A program made the translations under genes and the position numbers. Below the pieces are notes generated by a model, which saw nothing but the letters and a program-made list of their open reading frames with translations, was not told the origin of the DNA and made no database searches. Shown here one piece after another: positions 41,681 through 49,571 of a DNA stretch of 64,000 nucleotides (the first letter of the stretch is position 1; each line of letters starts with the position of its first letter). Where the stretch lies: positions 4,402,001-4,466,000 of the forward strand of contig NZ_JACIBV010000001.1 in NCBI RefSeq assembly GCF_014195505.1. Reading direction: 5' to 3'. The DNA is from Nonomuraea dietziae. GTDB lineage: Bacteria > Actinomycetota > Actinomycetes > Streptosporangiales > Streptosporangiaceae.

Positions 41681-42636
41681 CGGCCAGGCAGCCATCCAGG
41701 CGGGAAGATCAGCGCCCGCAGGCCGTGTCCCTCGAGCTTTCCCTCCCACTCCTCGGGAGTGGTGGCGATCTGGCCGTCGACGCCGTCGGACAGGTTGTAG
41801 GCGGGCGTGTAGCCGAGCCCCGAACCCGCCAGTCGGGCGAACAACTCCGTGACACGGCTGGACGGCAGGTTCCGCATCGGGAACTTGGCCGCATCGTAGC
41901 CCAGGACGTAACCGGTGTTGCCGGTCCAGATCCGCAGGAACTCGGCGGCGTTCTCCTTCGCCGGGCCGACCGGCTGACCGTGGGAGAGGTTGACCATGGC
42001 CTTGATGCCGACGGAGCCGCTCGCGTAGGCGATGCCGTCCACCGTCGCGTAGACGAGCGTGGACAGTGCGTAGGCGGGAAACCCCGCACTGAAGATCCTG
42101 GTCGCGTTCGCCCCGAAGAGGGCCTTGAGCAGCCGCGCCGTTTTGATCAGTTTGACGATCCTGACCGTGGCCACGGCGTACAACCACGTCGTCATCGGCT
42201 GGAACATGACCATCCACACCAGCTGCAGCAGCTCGTTCTCGACCTCGGCGAATCGGCGGCGCACGTCGTCGACGAGCTTGGCGTAGGCCGTGCACACGCA
42301 GGCGACGACCCGCAGGTCGGCCACGAAGGCGGCGGGCAGCGGTCTGATGTTGGTGTTGTAGACGGTGGCGAAGGAGTCGATCCCCGCTCCGGCGTTGTTC
42401 TTGACGACCGAGGCGTAGGCCTGGTCGGCACGGTGGGCGAGCCCGTTCCTCGGGTCCTCGCCGCCGTCGAGCGCGTCGGCGAGCTTGTTGAGGGACCGCG
42501 CGGCGCTGCGCAGCTTCTCCGGCGAGATCTCGGGGGCGACCACCCCGGCCCACACGCGCAGACCCACCAGCGTGCCGGCCGTGCCTGCCATGAACGCCAT
42601 CATCAGCCGGTTGACGGGGAGGGCGGCGGCGATCAC
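41677..42636 (-). CDS. T7SS-associated helical protein, putative LXG/WXG100-like effector scaffold
   Basis: A 319-residue mostly helical protein with a hydrophobic N-terminus (LMMAFMAGTAGTLVGLRVWAG), long charged helices (SPEKLRSAARSLNKLADALD) and a hydrophobic pair around 135-170 (LLQLVWMVMFQPMTTWLYAVATVRIVKLI). The C-terminal 120 residues (NLPSSRVTELFARLAGSGLGYTPAYNLSDGVDG) could be a separate domain of unknown function. The GTG start overlaps the upstream stop (GTGA). Its stop is the TAG of the CTAG shared with the transglycosylase gene. I cannot assign an activity. Confidence 0.55.
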   Translation of the reverse strand: MIAAALPVNRLMMAFMAGTAGTLVGLRVWAGVVAPEISPEKLRSAARSLNKLADALDGGEDPRNGLAHRADQAYASVVKNNAGAGIDSFATVYNTNIRPLPAAFVADLRVVACVCTAYAKLVDDVRRRFAEVENELLQLVWMVMFQPMTTWLYAVATVRIVKLIKTARLLKALFGANATRIFSAGFPAYALSTLVYATVDGIAYASGSVGIKAMVNLSHGQPVGPAKENAAEFLRIWTGNTGYVLGYDAAKFPMRNLPSSRVTELFARLAGSGLGYTPAYNLSDGVDGQIATTPEEWEGKLEGHGLRALIFPPGWLPGR

Positions 42637-43013
42637 GGCAGGGGGCCCTTCGGCGTGAGGTCCTCAAGATCCTTCGGCCCGTAGACGGGAATGTCCTTGA
42701 CTGTCAGATCGTCGGCGCTGGCCCAGTCGGCCACCGCCACGTTGTCCCGCATGGTGGTCAGCTTCTCGCCGACGTCATCGTAGGCCTCCCCGAACTGGCC
42801 GAGCAGCCCGAGCGTCTCGGCCTGCTTGGGCCGGTACCACGCGACGAACTGCTTGTCCGTCTCCTCCCCGATCGGCCAGTGCCCGAGCTCTTCCAGCTCT
42901 CTGACCGCCTGCGCCACCGCGGCGCGGAGGTCGACGCCGATGTCCCTGAAGGCCGCGGCGGCGACGGTGTGGAGGTGGGCTAAGTCGAGGTCCAAAGATG
43001 GCTGTTCGCGCAC
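42633..43013 (-). CDS. Small helical T7SS-associated protein
   Basis: A 126-residue protein from the GTG at 43011-43013 with GGAGACTCT in front. Long amphipathic helices (LRAAVAQAVRELEELGHWPIGEE and AETLGLLGQFGEAYDDVGEKLTTMRDNVAVADWASADDL) make a WXG100-like hairpin. It overlaps the next gene by four bases and is likely its partner or chaperone. An ATG further upstream would lie in the hairpin region. Confidence 0.6.
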   Translation of the reverse strand: MREQPSLDLDLAHLHTVAAAAFRDIGVDLRAAVAQAVRELEELGHWPIGEETDKQFVAWYRPKQAETLGLLGQFGEAYDDVGEKLTTMRDNVAVADWASADDLTVKDIPVYGPKDLEDLTPKGPLP

Positions 43014-43026
43014 AGAGTCTCCTGCG

Positions 43027-43079
43027 AAATGAATCGGGCGGATCACGCCTTTCGGTCATGATCCGCCCGATTCATTTCA
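43027..43079 (-). terminator. 20-bp-arm hairpin between the pseudokinase gene and the downstream operon
   Basis: Perfect inverted repeat: GAAATGAATCGGGCGGATCA at 43027-43046 and its reverse complement at 43060-43079, with a 13-nt loop. It lies 35 bases after the stop of the gene at 43114 (minus strand) and 14 bases before the GTG of the next gene, in the leader. No uridine tract follows, so it may be a terminator of the actinomycete kind, an attenuator, or an RNA-processing or stability element. Confidence 0.7.
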
Positions 43080-43113
43080 CCGAAGTTATCTGTGGTTACT
43101 TCCGCGTATCAGG

Positions 43114-45213
43114 TCATCCGCAGTTGTCAAAGCCAGAGCTGGTGCTGCCCTGAGCCGTGCTGCCGGAGAACTTCACGCAGCTGCCCTTCCCGTACGCCTT
43201 GACGACCGCGTAGTACTTGTAGTCGCCGCTGTCGGTGGTAGCACCCTTGCCCTGAACCTCGAGGGTCGCGCTGACACGGGTCAACTGCCCGATGTTGGCG
43301 CTCTTCATCGTGACCACGCAGTTGTAGCCGGTGCTGGTGTTGTACAGCTGGTAGGTCGTGCCACCGGCGAAGGCCTGCTGACGCTGCACGTAGAACCCAC
43401 CACCGCACGCCTGGGCCGGCGTGTAGGGGTTGGTCTTCTCAGCGGGCGGCTCCGAAGGCTTCGTCGGAGTCGGAACCGCGGTCCGCGTCGGCGTCGGCTT
43501 GGGCTCGGCGGGCTTGGTCGGCTCCACACTCTTGGTCGGCTTGGGGTCGGCCGGCTTCGTCGTCGAGGGCGCCACGGTGGGCTGTTCGGGCTTGGGAGTC
43601 GGCGTGGGAGTCGGCGTGGGAGTCGGCGTCGGGGTCGGGGTCGGCGTGGGCTCCGGCTCCGGAGTCGGCTTCTTCTCCGGCTCCTCAGTGGGCTTCTTCT
43701 CCGGCTCCTGAGTCGGCTTCTTCTCCGGCGGAGATTCGGGCTCGCCCTCCCTCGTCTTACTGGGCTTCGCCTCCGGCTTGGGCGTCGGCTCGGCCGTCAC
43801 CGTGACGGTGGGTGCCGACGAGGGCACCGGCGCGACCGTCGTGGGCGGCACGGCGATGTTCTGGGTCGGCACCGGCACCGGCGAAGGGACCGAAGTCAGC
43901 TCGGGCTGGGGCAGCAGGCTGTTCGGGTCGTCGGTCGGCAGCTCGAACGGCATGACGTCGGTCGACTCAGGTCCTGGCGTCTTGGCCCACGGGACCGTCA
44001 CCTTGGCCTGGCCCTGCTGTGTGCCCGGGGGCTGCGGCTGTGAGACACCGCTGCCCGTGTCCGTGGCCGGCACGTCGCCCTTGGGGCTCGGCACGGACTC
44101 GGCGAGCTGCTTGCCCTCGGCCGCGACCGTGTTCAGGGTCGTGCTCGCATAGCGGTTCGCGCCCCACAGGCCGAGCGCGGAGATCAGCACGACCGCCGCC
44201 AGCGCGGCGACCAGGCCGATGGGGAACGGCCTGCGGGCAGGCGGCGGTCCCTGCGCGGGTACCGAGACGATCGGGTGAGGGCCGTGCGACGGCTCCTGCG
44301 GAGCCTCGACCGGCGGCGGGCCCCATGCCGGGGCCGCGGCCTGCACGGGCGCCGTCTCGACGGGATCGGGCTCGGGGGTCCGGTACATCGGCAGCCTGAG
44401 CGTGCCCTCCAACGGCGGCGAAGGGTCAGGAACGATCACCGCGGGCGTGCCGGCGACCAGCTTGTCGGAGTTCTTGTCGCCAAGGAGCTGCAGCAACGCG
44501 GTATAGGTGGTCGGCCGCGTCGCCACCTCCTTCGACAGCGCCGCCACCACGACCCTGCGCAGAGGCTGAGGCAGCGGGCCGACATCGGGCTTCTCGTTGA
44601 GTACGGCCTGCGTCTCGTGCTCGAAGGGAGCGCGTCCCGTGGCGGCGTACACCACGGTCGCCGCCCACGAGAAGACGTCCGAGGGCGGGCCGTACCGCAG
44701 TTCCTTCAGCTGCTCGGGCGAGCGGTAGCCGAGCTCGCCCGCGGGCTCGCCGATCGCCGCGTCGGTCACCCTCGGGCCGTCCGGGCCGAGGATCACGTTG
44801 TGCGGAGTGAGTGCCCTGTGGGTCACACCCGCCAGGTGCGCGGAGGTCAGCGCGGTGAGCACACCGACGGCCACCCGCTCCAGCGCGTCACCGCTGAGCG
44901 GGCCTTCAGCCTCGACGGTCTCGGCCAGGCTGCGGCCCTCGACGTGCTCGCGCACCACGTAAGGCCGGCCGTCCACGACGCCCACGTCGTACACGCGGGC
45001 CACATAGGAACTGGAGACGCGCTTGACGCTGCGCAGCCGGTCCAGGGTCTCGCTGTCATCCGCGGACTCGCCCGTCAGCGGCTTGATGACACGCAGTTCT
45101 CCGTCATCGGAGTCGCGCCCCAGGTACGCCACGCCGCGCGGGCCCTCGCCCAGGCGTCCAACGATGGCGTAGTCATCAAAGCGCTCAGGGTCTCCTGGCG
45201 ACACGGCGTCCAT
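43114..45213 (-). CDS. Membrane pseudokinase with Pro-rich extracellular part
   Basis: A 699-residue protein. The N-terminal kinase-fold domain (about 10-250) has the glycine loop (GRLGEGPRGVAYLG) and the VAIK lysine K44 (RVIKPL). The catalytic loop reads HRALTPHN (132-139; canonical HRDLKPxN), losing the catalytic Asp and the Lys. The DFG motif is DAA (151-153). It is thus probably inactive. A single TM at 332-352 is followed by about 250 residues of Pro/Lys/Glu/Thr repeats (PEKKPTQEPEKKPT). The C-terminal secreted domain has three cysteines (ACGGGFYVQ, YNCVVTM, GSCVKFS) and ends FDNCG. Kinase-TM-ectodomain layout recalls EssB/YukC. AAAGGTGG precedes the ATG. Confidence 0.85.
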   Translation of the reverse strand: MDAVSPGDPERFDDYAIVGRLGEGPRGVAYLGRDSDDGELRVIKPLTGESADDSETLDRLRSVKRVSSSYVARVYDVGVVDGRPYVVREHVEGRSLAETVEAEGPLSGDALERVAVGVLTALTSAHLAGVTHRALTPHNVILGPDGPRVTDAAIGEPAGELGYRSPEQLKELRYGPPSDVFSWAATVVYAATGRAPFEHETQAVLNEKPDVGPLPQPLRRVVVAALSKEVATRPTTYTALLQLLGDKNSDKLVAGTPAVIVPDPSPPLEGTLRLPMYRTPEPDPVETAPVQAAAPAWGPPPVEAPQEPSHGPHPIVSVPAQGPPPARRPFPIGLVAALAAVVLISALGLWGANRYASTTLNTVAAEGKQLAESVPSPKGDVPATDTGSGVSQPQPPGTQQGQAKVTVPWAKTPGPESTDVMPFELPTDDPNSLLPQPELTSVPSPVPVPTQNIAVPPTTVAPVPSSAPTVTVTAEPTPKPEAKPSKTREGEPESPPEKKPTQEPEKKPTEEPEKKPTPEPEPTPTPTPTPTPTPTPTPTPKPEQPTVAPSTTKPADPKPTKSVEPTKPAEPKPTPTRTAVPTPTKPSEPPAEKTNPYTPAQACGGGFYVQRQQAFAGGTTYQLYNTSTGYNCVVTMKSANIGQLTRVSATLEVQGKGATTDSGDYKYYAVVKAYGKGSCVKFSGSTAQGSTSSGFDNCG

Positions 45214-45321
45214 GACCCACCTTTCAACGACAAATGATGATCAGAGCACATTGAACCAAATCCGCCCCATGCGTCACGAGAGTTTCGGGACAGATCCTTA
45301 CAGTTCACCGTCAAGTCGTAA

Positions 45322-46461
45322 TCAATTAGGGCGTCCGGGGCGCCATCCCCTGCGCCTGCCCAACGGCACGACCAGCCGCGCGGCCAGGATCACGCCCGCG
45401 AGCACCAGCGCGCAGGACGCCACCATCCCCGCCACGGTGATCGCCCGCCAGTCGACGGCCGGCGTCTTGGCGATGGCGCTCTCCGGCAGCGGGGGCGGTA
45501 GCGGAGGAGCCAGCTCCACCTGCTGGGACGGCAGCACCGCGGTGACCGCGAGCAACGGGTTGACGACGCCCGCACCCGTGCCGTTGCCTAGCGCGCCGTC
45601 GGCGGTCACCTCGACGCGCCGCCTTACCTGCTCCTGGTTGAGCTTGGGATAGCGAGAGCGAACCAGCGCGACCACCCCCGCCACGTACGGCGCGGCGAAG
45701 CTCGTCCCTTTCAGCTCGTCCATGAACAGCCCACCCGGCCACGTGCTGGTGATGTCCTGGCCCGGCGCCATGACGGCCACGTTGGACTTGGTGTTGGAGA
45801 ACTCCGAGCGCTGGCCCTCGGGCCCCACCGAGCCCACCGAGAGCACACCCTCGTACGCGGCGGGGAACTCCTTCTTCTCCTTGTCGCTGGGAGCGGAGTT
45901 GCCCGCGGCCGCGACGATCACGATGTCCTTGGACAGGGCGTAGTTGACGGCCGCCCTCAGATCCGGCTGGTCGGTGGTCTGGGTGGAGATATTGATCACG
46001 TCGACATTCATGTCGGCCGCTGCGGTGATGGCCTTCACGAGGATGGCGACGTCGCCCGTCGTCTTGTTCGTCTGCTTGAGTGACACGAGCGTGACGGCGG
46101 GGGCGACGCCATGGAAGGGAAAGTCGCTGCGGTACCTGCCCGCGATGATGCCCGCCACAGCGGTGCCGTGGCCCACGCAGTCGCCGTTGCCCGTGAAGCT
46201 GTAGTCGATCTCCTTGCGGAGCGGGATCAGCGGATGCTTCGAGTCGACACCGCTGTCGATCACCGCCACGGTGACGCCTTCGCCCCTGGTGAGCGGCCAC
46301 ACCCTCCGCGCGTCCATGCGGGTCTGGGCCCACGGTGTGGAGATCTCCGTCAGGCCCGGTTCGGGCTCGGGATCGCATCTGGCGGGGGCGGCTTCGGCGG
46401 CGAGCGGCACGAGTGTGATTGTCATCGCCAAGTTGACGGCGACAAAGACCCTTCCGATCAT
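45322..46461 (-). CDS. mycP: Mycosin (subtilisin-like T7SS protease)
   Basis: A 379-residue S8-family protease. Signal peptide (VFVAVNLAMTITLVPLAAEAAPA), catalytic D69 (VIDSGVD), H98 (GHGTAVAGI), oxyanion N188 (AAAGNSA) and S254 (KGTSFAAPYVAG). A Pro-rich linker and C-terminal membrane anchor follow (AITVAGMVASCALVLAGVILAARLV). Mycosin is part of the T7SS complex and can process substrates. It is preceded by a hairpin (46546-46578) and by TTGGTC-N16-TAGGCT eight bases before the start. Confidence 0.93.
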   Translation of the reverse strand: MIGRVFVAVNLAMTITLVPLAAEAAPARCDPEPEPGLTEISTPWAQTRMDARRVWPLTRGEGVTVAVIDSGVDSKHPLIPLRKEIDYSFTGNGDCVGHGTAVAGIIAGRYRSDFPFHGVAPAVTLVSLKQTNKTTGDVAILVKAITAAADMNVDVINISTQTTDQPDLRAAVNYALSKDIVIVAAAGNSAPSDKEKKEFPAAYEGVLSVGSVGPEGQRSEFSNTKSNVAVMAPGQDITSTWPGGLFMDELKGTSFAAPYVAGVVALVRSRYPKLNQEQVRRRVEVTADGALGNGTGAGVVNPLLAVTAVLPSQQVELAPPLPPPLPESAIAKTPAVDWRAITVAGMVASCALVLAGVILAARLVVPLGRRRGWRPGRPN

Positions 46462-46469
46462 GGCGCCAG

Positions 46470-46497
46470 AGCCTAGCTTGTCCCGATATCAGACCAA
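46470..46497 (-). promoter_or_regulatory. Probable mycP promoter
   Basis: On the minus strand TTGGTC (46492-46497) and TAGGCT (46470-46475) are 16 bp apart; eight bases separate the -10 from the mycP ATG. This suggests a very short leader. Strength cannot be judged from sequence. Confidence 0.4.
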
Positions 46498-46545
46498 AGT
46501 CCGTTCCCTCGAAGCTCGCCCGGCGTCAGCATGGTCCGGAAGTTC

Positions 46546-46578
46546 CCGGCCCGGCCCCCACCGAGGGAGCCGGGCCGG
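46546..46578 (-). terminator. GC-rich hairpin between the Esx-like gene and mycP
   Basis: Inverted repeat CCGGCCCGGC (46546-46555) / GCCGGGCCGG (46569-46578), 13-nt loop, 13 bases downstream of the stop of the gene at 46592 on the minus strand. No uridine tract. It likely terminates or attenuates readthrough into mycP, which has its own promoter. Confidence 0.6.
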
Positions 46579-46591
46579 ACGAAGGAGGGTG

Positions 46592-46864
46592 TCAGCGGGT
46601 GGCCGACTCGATGTTGCCGCGATAGGTGTTGATCACCCGGGCCGCCTCCTGCAGCTCCTCCGACATCCGCTGGAAGGCGGCCCTGTAGCTCTGCCACGCG
46701 CCGCCGAACCTGTCGGCCCCAGGCCCCGTCCACGCGGTGCCGACCTTGGCCGCCTCGCGGTCCAGCGCCGCCATGGTGCTGCGCACCGCCTCGGCCTGCT
46801 GGGTGAACTGGGTGGCCATCTGCTGCATCTCCGCAGGGTTGCCACCGAGCAAGTTGTGCGTCAT
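46592..46864 (-). CDS. WXG100-family protein
   Basis: A 90-residue Esx-type protein with W45-T-G47 (VGTAWTGPGADRFGGAWQSYRAAF) between two long helices (AEMQQMATQFTQQAEAVRSTMAALDREAAKVG and RMSEELQEAARVINTYRGN). There is no YxxxD/E at the end (tyrosine Y81 followed by RGNIES). The ATG at 46862-46864 has GGAGGAG in front. It is next to mycP, the usual place for an Esx gene in these loci. Confidence 0.88.
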   Translation of the reverse strand: MTHNLLGGNPAEMQQMATQFTQQAEAVRSTMAALDREAAKVGTAWTGPGADRFGGAWQSYRAAFQRMSEELQEAARVINTYRGNIESATR

Positions 46865-46985
46865 GCGCTCCTCCAGATTCGACCGACGGGCGCCCTCACG
46901 ATAGGCAGGCAACCCCGGCATCGCCCCGGGTTATGCCGAGCGGCTATGGTCGCCCAGAGGATTGTTCGGATAAAGGGGGACAACC

Positions 46986-47705
46986 ATGCGCGAGGTTGTG
47001 GTCACCGGCGGAGGAACCGGCATCGGCTTCGCCATCGCCGCCGCGTTCGCCGGGCAGGGCGACAAGGTCACCATCACCGGCCGGCGCGAGCAGGTCCTGA
47101 GAGAGGCCGCCGACAAGCTGGGCGCGTCGTACGCCGTCTTCGACGCCGCCAGCCCCGTCGCCGTGCAGGAGGCGCTCGCCCACCTGCCCGCGACGGTCGA
47201 CGTGCTGGTCAACAACGCGGGCGGCAACACCAACCTCGACCGGCAGAAGATCGAGAACGACCTGATGGACCTGGCCGAGGCCTGGTGGGCGAACCTCAAC
47301 GCCAACCTGATGTCGGCGGTCCTGGTCACCACCGCGCTGCTCCCCCGCCTGTCCAAGGGCGGCAGGATCGTCTCCATCGGCTCCATCGCCGCCCGCGGCA
47401 CCGGTTCCGGCTCGTACGGCGCGGCCAAGGCCGCCATGGAGTCGTGGACCGCCGACCTGGCGGCCGAGCTCGGCTCCAAGGCGACCGCCAACGTCGTCGC
47501 GCCGGGCCTCGTCGTCGACACCGAGTTCTTCCGCGGGCGCCTCACGCCCGAGGGTGTCAGGCACCGCGTCGAGAGCACCCGCAACGGCCGCGCGGGCACA
47601 CCGGACGACATCGCCGAAACCGTCGTGTTTCTGGCCTCCCCGGGTGCGGGCCATCTCACGGGGCAGGTCCTCCACGTGAACGGCGGCGCCTACCTCGGCA
47701 GGTAG
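46986..47705 (+). CDS. Short-chain dehydrogenase/reductase
   Basis: A 239-residue SDR. The NAD(P)-binding motif TGGGTGIG is at residues 7-14, NNAG at 76-79 and the catalytic set S133, Y144, K148 (SIGSIAARGTGSGSYGAAK). The C-terminus (GQVLHVNGGAYL) is the usual classical SDR end. Substrate unknown; it could be a 3-oxoacyl-ACP-type or alcohol reductase. AAAGGGGGAC precedes the ATG. A carboxylase gene follows, but the two are not clearly an operon. Confidence 0.9.
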   Translation: MREVVVTGGGTGIGFAIAAAFAGQGDKVTITGRREQVLREAADKLGASYAVFDAASPVAVQEALAHLPATVDVLVNNAGGNTNLDRQKIENDLMDLAEAWWANLNANLMSAVLVTTALLPRLSKGGRIVSIGSIAARGTGSGSYGAAKAAMESWTADLAAELGSKATANVVAPGLVVDTEFFRGRLTPEGVRHRVESTRNGRAGTPDDIAETVVFLASPGAGHLTGQVLHVNGGAYLGR

Positions 47706-47753
47706 CCGCCCCTAGACTCCTTTGCAGACCTGGTCGAGAAGGGAAAGACGTCG

Positions 47754-49499
47754 GTGCGGAAAGTTCTGATCGCCAATCGTGGCGAGATCGCCGTGCGGAT
47801 CGCCAGGGCGTGCGAGGACGCCGGGCTCGCCAGCGTCGCCGTCTACGCCGAGCAGGACCTCGACGCGCTCCACGTCAGGGTCGCAGGCGAGGCTCACGCG
47901 CTCGGCGGCCGGTCGCCGGCCGAGACCTACCTCGACATCGCCAAGCTGCTGCGCATCGCCGCCGAGACGGGGGCGGACGCCGTCCACCCCGGTTACGGCT
48001 TCCTCGCCGAGAACGCCGGCTTCGCGCAGGCCGTCATCGACGCGGGCCTGACCTGGATCGGCCCCCCGCCCTCCGCCATCGCCGCGCTCGGCGACAAGGT
48101 CCAGGCCAGGCACATCGCGCAGAAGGTCGGCGCACCCCTGGTCGCGGGCACCAAGGACCCGGTCGCGGGGGTCGAGGAGGTGCTCGCGTTCGCGAGCGAG
48201 CACGGCCTGCCCATCGCGATCAAGGCCGCGTACGGCGGCGGCGGCCGCGGCATCAAGGTCGCCAGGACGCTCGAGGAGATCCCCGACCTCTACGAGTCGG
48301 CGGTGCGCGAGGCCGTCACCTCCTTCGGCCGCGGCGAGTGCTTCGTCGAGCGCTACCTCGACCGCCCCCGCCACGTCGAGACCCAGTGCCTGGCCGACAC
48401 GCACGGCAACGTCGTCGTGGTCAGCACCCGCGACTGCTCCCTGCAGCGTCGCCACCAGAAGCTCGTGGAGGAGGCTCCCGCCCCCTTCCTGACCCCCGAG
48501 CAGGTCGAGACCCTCTACACCAGCTCCAAGGCCATCCTGCGCGAGGCCGGTTACGTCGGCGCGGGCACCTGCGAGTTCCTCGTCGGCCAGGACGGCACGA
48601 TCTCCTTCCTCGAGGTCAACACCCGCCTGCAGGTCGAGCACCCCGTCACCGAGGAGGTCGCGGGCGTCGACATGGTGCGCGAGATGTTCCGCGTCGCCGA
48701 CGGCGAGCCGCTGGGCTACGACGACCCGCCGCTGCGCGGTCACTCCATCGAGTTCAGGATCAACGCGGAGGACGCGGGCAGGAACTTCCTTCCCGCTCCC
48801 GGCACCCTCACCGCGATGCGCGCCCCCTCGGGCCCCGGCGTACGGCTCGACTCCGGCTACGAGGCGGGGATGACCGTCCCCCAGACCTTCGACTCGCTCA
48901 TCGCCAAGCTCATCGTGACGGGGCGCACCCGCACCGAGGCGCTCGAGCGCTCCCGCAGGGCGCTGGCCGAGTTCGAGATCGACGGCATGCCGACGGTCCT
49001 GCCCTTCCACAGGGCCGTGGTGGCCGACCCCGCCTTCACCTCCGAGCCGTTCTCCGTCCACACGCGGTGGATCGAGACGGAGTGGGGCGGTGGCGTGGCG
49101 CCGTACTCGGGGGCCGTCGAGAGCGCCGAGCCCGCGGCGAGGGAGAGCGTGACCGTCGAGGTCGGCGGCAAGAGGCTCGAGGTGGTGCTGCCCGCGGGGT
49201 TCGCCGCGTCGGCGCCCAGGCCCACGGCGGGCAGGCCGTCGCGCAGGAGGGCGGGCGGCGCCAAGAAGGCGGCGGCCGGAGGCGACACGCTGGTCAGCCC
49301 GATGCAGGGCACGATCGTCAAGGTCGTGGTCGCCGACGGCGACACCGTGGCCGAAGGCGACACCATCGTCGTGCTCGAGGCGATGAAGATGGAGCAGCCG
49401 CTGACGGCGCACAAGTCGGGCACCGTCACGGGGCTGGCCGCGACCGTCGGGCAGACCGTCACCTCGGGGGCGGCCATCTGCGAGATCAAGGGCACGTAG
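47754..49499 (+). CDS. Acyl-CoA carboxylase alpha subunit (biotin carboxylase + BCCP)
   Basis: A 581-residue enzyme subunit: biotin carboxylase domain (about 1-445, KVLIANRGEIAVRIARA, ATP-grasp YGGGGRGIKV and FLEVNTRLQVEHPVTE), linker, and biotinyl domain at the C-terminus with the biotin lysine in EAMKMEQ at about residue 545. It carboxylates biotin with bicarbonate and ATP; a beta subunit elsewhere makes malonyl- or methylmalonyl-CoA. Actinomycetes use such alpha chains with several AccB/PccB partners. GTG start preceded by GAGAAGGGAAAG. Confidence 0.93.
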   Translation: MRKVLIANRGEIAVRIARACEDAGLASVAVYAEQDLDALHVRVAGEAHALGGRSPAETYLDIAKLLRIAAETGADAVHPGYGFLAENAGFAQAVIDAGLTWIGPPPSAIAALGDKVQARHIAQKVGAPLVAGTKDPVAGVEEVLAFASEHGLPIAIKAAYGGGGRGIKVARTLEEIPDLYESAVREAVTSFGRGECFVERYLDRPRHVETQCLADTHGNVVVVSTRDCSLQRRHQKLVEEAPAPFLTPEQVETLYTSSKAILREAGYVGAGTCEFLVGQDGTISFLEVNTRLQVEHPVTEEVAGVDMVREMFRVADGEPLGYDDPPLRGHSIEFRINAEDAGRNFLPAPGTLTAMRAPSGPGVRLDSGYEAGMTVPQTFDSLIAKLIVTGRTRTEALERSRRALAEFEIDGMPTVLPFHRAVVADPAFTSEPFSVHTRWIETEWGGGVAPYSGAVESAEPAARESVTVEVGGKRLEVVLPAGFAASAPRPTAGRPSRRRAGGAKKAAAGGDTLVSPMQGTIVKVVVADGDTVAEGDTIVVLEAMKMEQPLTAHKSGTVTGLAATVGQTVTSGAAICEIKGT

Positions 49500-49538
49500 C
49501 GGGTAGGTTCGGAGGAGAGGAACTTCGCTGTCCGCTCA

Positions 49539-49556
49539 TTCGTCCTTAAGGACGAA
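49539..49556. promoter_or_regulatory. 18-bp perfect palindrome before the 49572 gene
   Basis: TTCGTCCTTAAGGACGAA, an uninterrupted palindrome, sits immediately upstream of the AAGGAGG ribosome site and the ATG at 49572. It may be a repressor operator or, since it falls in the leader, a hairpin that hides or stabilises the ribosome site. It could also act as a weak terminator of the carboxylase gene. Confidence 0.5.
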
Positions 49557-49571
49557 GGAGGCTTGCTGCCA

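Noticed and set aside
43114..45213. Active Ser/Thr protein kinase
   Set aside because: The catalytic Asp of HRD and the Phe-Gly of DFG are missing.
46473..46733. Extra minus-strand ORF between mycP and the Esx gene
   Set aside because: It overlaps the hairpin and the WXG100 gene in another frame and has no start site.
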